Shown here: one piece after another, positions 62,161 through 64,000 of the stretch
Layout: each line of letters starts with the position of its first letter
Position numbering within the stretch: position 1 is the stretch's first letter
Assembly (NCBI RefSeq): GCF_039541815.1
Contig: NZ_BAABGY010000007.1
Span: forward strand, 310,001-374,000
Length of the DNA: 64,000 bases
DNA from: Flavisolibacter amylovorans
Lineage (GTDB): Bacteria; Bacteroidota; Bacteroidia; Chitinophagales; Chitinophagaceae
Reading direction: 5' to 3'
Position numbers and translations under genes: made by a program
The notes under the pieces: generated by a model
What the model was told of the DNA's origin: nothing
What the model saw: only the letters and a program-made list of their open reading frames with translations
The model's database searches: none

Positions 62161-62628
62161 TTTTAGTGGGTTTGGTTCGGGAAAAGCAGCCGGCGCCGCT
62201 ATTTGTTCATAACTAATACACCGGAAAACTAGCTATTAGGCAAAACATGGTACATTGTTTTGGCATGGGCGGTGGATTACCGTGACGGCTGGTAAGCCAG
62301 TGGTTTTCGCGAAGTCCTTAAAAACCAGATGAGCGTTTTGGAACGAAGTAAAAAATACCTGGAACCGCCGAAGGCCTGTTTCGAGCGTCTTGCATGGGCG
62401 CACGGGTGGTCAACTTCCGACGAAAAAGCAATTCGCGTGTATGGCCGGGCCACCACCTACGCCCTATTTGGACGGATCGGCGTGCCAACGGCCAGGCCTT
62501 GTGGCATCATCAACAGCGAATGCTCCGGACGTGGCCGTGTAAAAAGGCGCGGCCGCAAGGATGGCTTGTCGCGCAATAGAAGGGCTTGCCTGCCGGGGAA
62601 GTGGGAGGCGGATCGAGGGCGAAGCGGC
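62161..62628. other. long gap before the coiled-coil gene
   Basis: This 468-base region contains an AT-rich stretch near 62200-62270 where a promoter is likely, but I find no clear -7 box and no supported gene. A plus frame starting at 62329 continues across the antisense side of the small coiled-coil gene and has no family features. Confidence 0.4.
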
Positions 62629-62940
62629 TCATGCGTTTTCCAGGAGGGCCATCAGCTCCTCCATCGTGTCCTTGAGGGCGCCGGATGCCTCATCAAACTG
62701 GTCGTCCTTGCCCTTTTTCGAGAGCTTTCCGTCGTTCGATTTCTTGACGCCGGTGCGGATCGGGTCGAGCGCCTCGAAGTAGTGCGCTACCTGCTGCTCG
62801 TATCGGGCATCGGCCTCGAGCTGCGTGAGCAGGTCCTCGTACGCGTCAAGAATGCTGTTGATCTCCTTTACGTTGTCGGTGGTATGCCGGCGGGGAATAC
62901 GGTCGAACAGTTCGCGGAGCTGGTCCTGGATCTCTTTCAT
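62629..62940 (-). CDS. small coiled-coil hypothetical protein
   Basis: This 103-residue protein starts at ATG 62940 (MKEIQDQLRELFDRIPRR). It is charged and helical throughout: EINSILDAYEDLLTQLEADAR (about 25-45) and ASGALKDTMEELMALLENA (about 85-103), with a Lys-rich centre (KKSNDGKLSKKGKDD). A TACCTTTA box lies 21 bases upstream on the minus strand. It is probably cytosolic and possibly oligomeric. Function unknown. Confidence 0.65.
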   Translation of the reverse strand: MKEIQDQLRELFDRIPRRHTTDNVKEINSILDAYEDLLTQLEADARYEQQVAHYFEALDPIRTGVKKSNDGKLSKKGKDDQFDEASGALKDTMEELMALLENA

Positions 62941-62961
62941 CGGGCGGTTTTGAGAGTGTTG

Positions 62962-62969
62962 TAAAGGTA
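62962..62969 (-). promoter_or_regulatory. -7 box of the coiled-coil gene
   Basis: TACCTTTA on the minus strand (TAnnTTTG with final A), 21 bases before ATG 62940. Confidence 0.45.
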
Positions 62970-63070
62970 GTTGGTGCACGCGCGTGATCGTTGAAAAATC
63001 CGGGCCAGGCCCCGGAAACGGCTCCGCGTACCCGTGAGCTGTGATAGTTGTAACAAACCGGCAAAGAAGG

Positions 63071-63078
63071 TAACTTTC
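63071..63078 (+). promoter_or_regulatory. -7 box 4 nt before start of the third DinB gene
   Basis: TAACTTTC (final C instead of G), followed by GGGC and ATG 63083. Confidence 0.6.
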
Positions 63079-63082
63079 GGGC

Positions 63083-63583
63083 ATGTCGATCAGTAAAGAA
63101 CTCGCCGCCCATTTCCGCGCCGTCCATTTTGGTGGCAACTGGACCTCGGTCAACCTGAAGGACACGCTGGAAGGCGTAAGCTGGCAGCAGGCCGTAACGC
63201 CAATGCCCGGCCTGAACAGCATCGCGGTACTCGTATTTCATATGAATTACTATGTGGGCGCCGTGCTCCGCGTGCTGCGGGGAGGCGCCCTGGAAGCCAG
63301 CGACAAACTGAGTTTCGGACCACCCGTGATCACCTGCGCAGCCGACTGGGAAGCGCTGGTAGACCGGGCGCTGTCCGAAGCGGATGCCTTTGCCCAGGCG
63401 ATGGAACAGCTGGATGACGCACAGCTGGAAGCACCCTTCCTGGACGGTAAATACGGCAGCTGGTACCGCAACCTCGCCGGCATCGTTGAGCATACGCATT
63501 ACCACCTGGGCCAGGTATCATTGCTCAAAAAGATGACCGTGCTGCAGGCCGGGCCGGCTGCCGCGGTACAATCGGATTCCTGA
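63083..63583 (+). CDS. DinB/YfiT-like four-helix metalloprotein
   Basis: This 166-residue protein has the metal-ligand His pattern VFHMNYYVGAVLRVL (His near residue 53) and GIVEHTHYHLGQVSLL (about 133-148), as in DinB-superfamily proteins. The N-terminus LAAHFRAVHFGGNWTSVNL is characteristic of the DUF1572-like branch. Its start is fixed by a box 4 bases upstream. It is the most divergent of the three DinB-type proteins here. Function unknown. Confidence 0.82.
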   Translation: MSISKELAAHFRAVHFGGNWTSVNLKDTLEGVSWQQAVTPMPGLNSIAVLVFHMNYYVGAVLRVLRGGALEASDKLSFGPPVITCAADWEALVDRALSEADAFAQAMEQLDDAQLEAPFLDGKYGSWYRNLAGIVEHTHYHLGQVSLLKKMTVLQAGPAAAVQSDS

Positions 63584-63638
63584 CGGTCGCCCGCACTGCC
63601 GGCAGCAGGTAACCTGGGTAATCCCGCTTTAAGGATCG

Positions 63639-63646
63639 TACATTAG
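63639..63646 (+). promoter_or_regulatory. possible -7 box 5 nt before the last gene
   Basis: TACATTAG (one mismatch to TAnnTTTG at position 7) followed by TGCCC and ATG 63652. Confidence 0.4.
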
Positions 63647-63651
63647 TGCCC

Positions 63652-64000
63652 ATGGCCATACGCTCCCGTCGCAAAACCATCTTCCGCGTCCTCTCTGTAT
63701 TGCTGTTGCTTGCCCTCGTCGGCGGCACGGTCTATGCCTGGCGCGCCTTCCCCATCATCAGCGGATACTTTGCCAAGAACATGGCCTCGGCCGTGTTCCT
63801 GCAGCACCGCGATCCCGCCGCCATCGAGCGTGAGGACCTGTCGGGCTTCCCTTTTTCCATGGCCTCCTATACCGTAGATCTGCGGGATTCGTCGGTGTCG
63901 GCGTCGGTGTGGGGCTTTGCCCGCCACAAGGCGATCTACCGCAAAGGCCTCGGCTGCACCCTGCTCAACGACCTCCCCGAAAGCGCGGTCCGCGCGCAGC
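63652..64000 (+). CDS. serine hydrolase (beta-lactamase-like) N-terminal part, cut by window edge
   Basis: The frame starts at ATG 63652 (MAIRSRRKT) and continues beyond the window (116 codons visible). A membrane anchor (about 11-29, FRVLSVLLLLALVGGTVYA) precedes a region with YFAKNMASAVFLQHRDPAAI, the typical start of 6-aminohexanoate-dimer-hydrolase-like serine hydrolases of Bacteroidota, ending near RKGLGCTLLND. The catalytic SxxK lies outside the visible part, so activity cannot be judged. Confidence 0.75.
   Translation, partial: MAIRSRRKTIFRVLSVLLLLALVGGTVYAWRAFPIISGYFAKNMASAVFLQHRDPAAIEREDLSGFPFSMASYTVDLRDSSVSASVWGFARHKAIYRKGLGCTLLNDLPESAVRAQ

Noticed and set aside
62329..62964. A 211-codon plus frame overlapping the small coiled-coil gene
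   Set aside because: Most of it is antisense to the coiled-coil gene, and the rest has no recognisable features.

Overview
This window is chromosomal DNA from a GC-rich (about 60% by eye) member of the Bacteroidota, most likely family Chitinophagaceae. The evidence is: TonB-dependent and outer-membrane barrel proteins with carboxypeptidase-regulatory domains, a type IX secretion (T9SS) C-terminal domain, DUF5686, DUF2279 and DUF1801 proteins, the neighbourhood miaB / sigma-54 activator / lptE / secG / mltG, promoters with the Bacteroidota -7 box TAnnTTTG, and the absence of clear Shine-Dalgarno sequences. The genus cannot be fixed from the sequence alone. I see no phage, plasmid, insertion sequence or CRISPR array.

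Layout. 0-2 kb: 5' part of an agmatine-deiminase-family gene, two tandem small paralogs, a decayed tRNA-like copy and tRNA-Pro(GGG). 2-13.8 kb: trmH and two thioredoxin-fold genes, then a long minus-strand block for envelope and tRNA functions (yihY/brkB-type, mltG, secG, lptE, a sigma-54 activator, miaB), a tandem pair of membrane proteins of which one is broken by an amber codon, and a CCG-domain Fe-S protein. 14-17.5 kb: plus-strand ATP-grasp, LysE, DinB and small membrane proteins. 17.7-24.1 kb: membrane Fe-S reductase, phosphoribosyltransferase, DUF2279, phosphohexomutase, methyltransferases. 24.4-33 kb: penicillin-acylase operon, TrhO, lipoprotein cytochrome c. 33-43.2 kb: purC, TonB receptor, coiled-coil protein, holA, ribF, purM, ftsE-like ATPase. 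43-46.4 kb: a three-gene surface-polysaccharide operon. 46.4-54.6 kb: outer-membrane barrel, tRNA-His(GTG), tail-specific protease, DinB, subtilase. 54.8-59.3 kb: a 1480-residue secreted delta-60 repeat protein with a T9SS tail. 59.5-64 kb: small proteins, an ABC exporter pair, another DinB and a serine-hydrolase fragment.

Most genes are housekeeping or envelope functions. The most unusual signals are non-coding. First, at least eleven genes have a TAnnTTTG-like box ending only 4-7 nt (seven times exactly 4 nt) before the start codon, including two GTG starts, which implies leaderless mRNAs. Second, gene borders carry short arrays of in-phase 7-, 8- or 9-nt degenerate tandem words, oriented with respect to the neighbouring gene. 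At five genes the array directly abuts the -7 box, where the -33 element should be. Similar words also appear inside two coding regions (the lptE leader and the cytochrome C-terminus). The arrays resemble in form the STRR heptamer arrays of cyanobacteria, and I know of no described function for them here.
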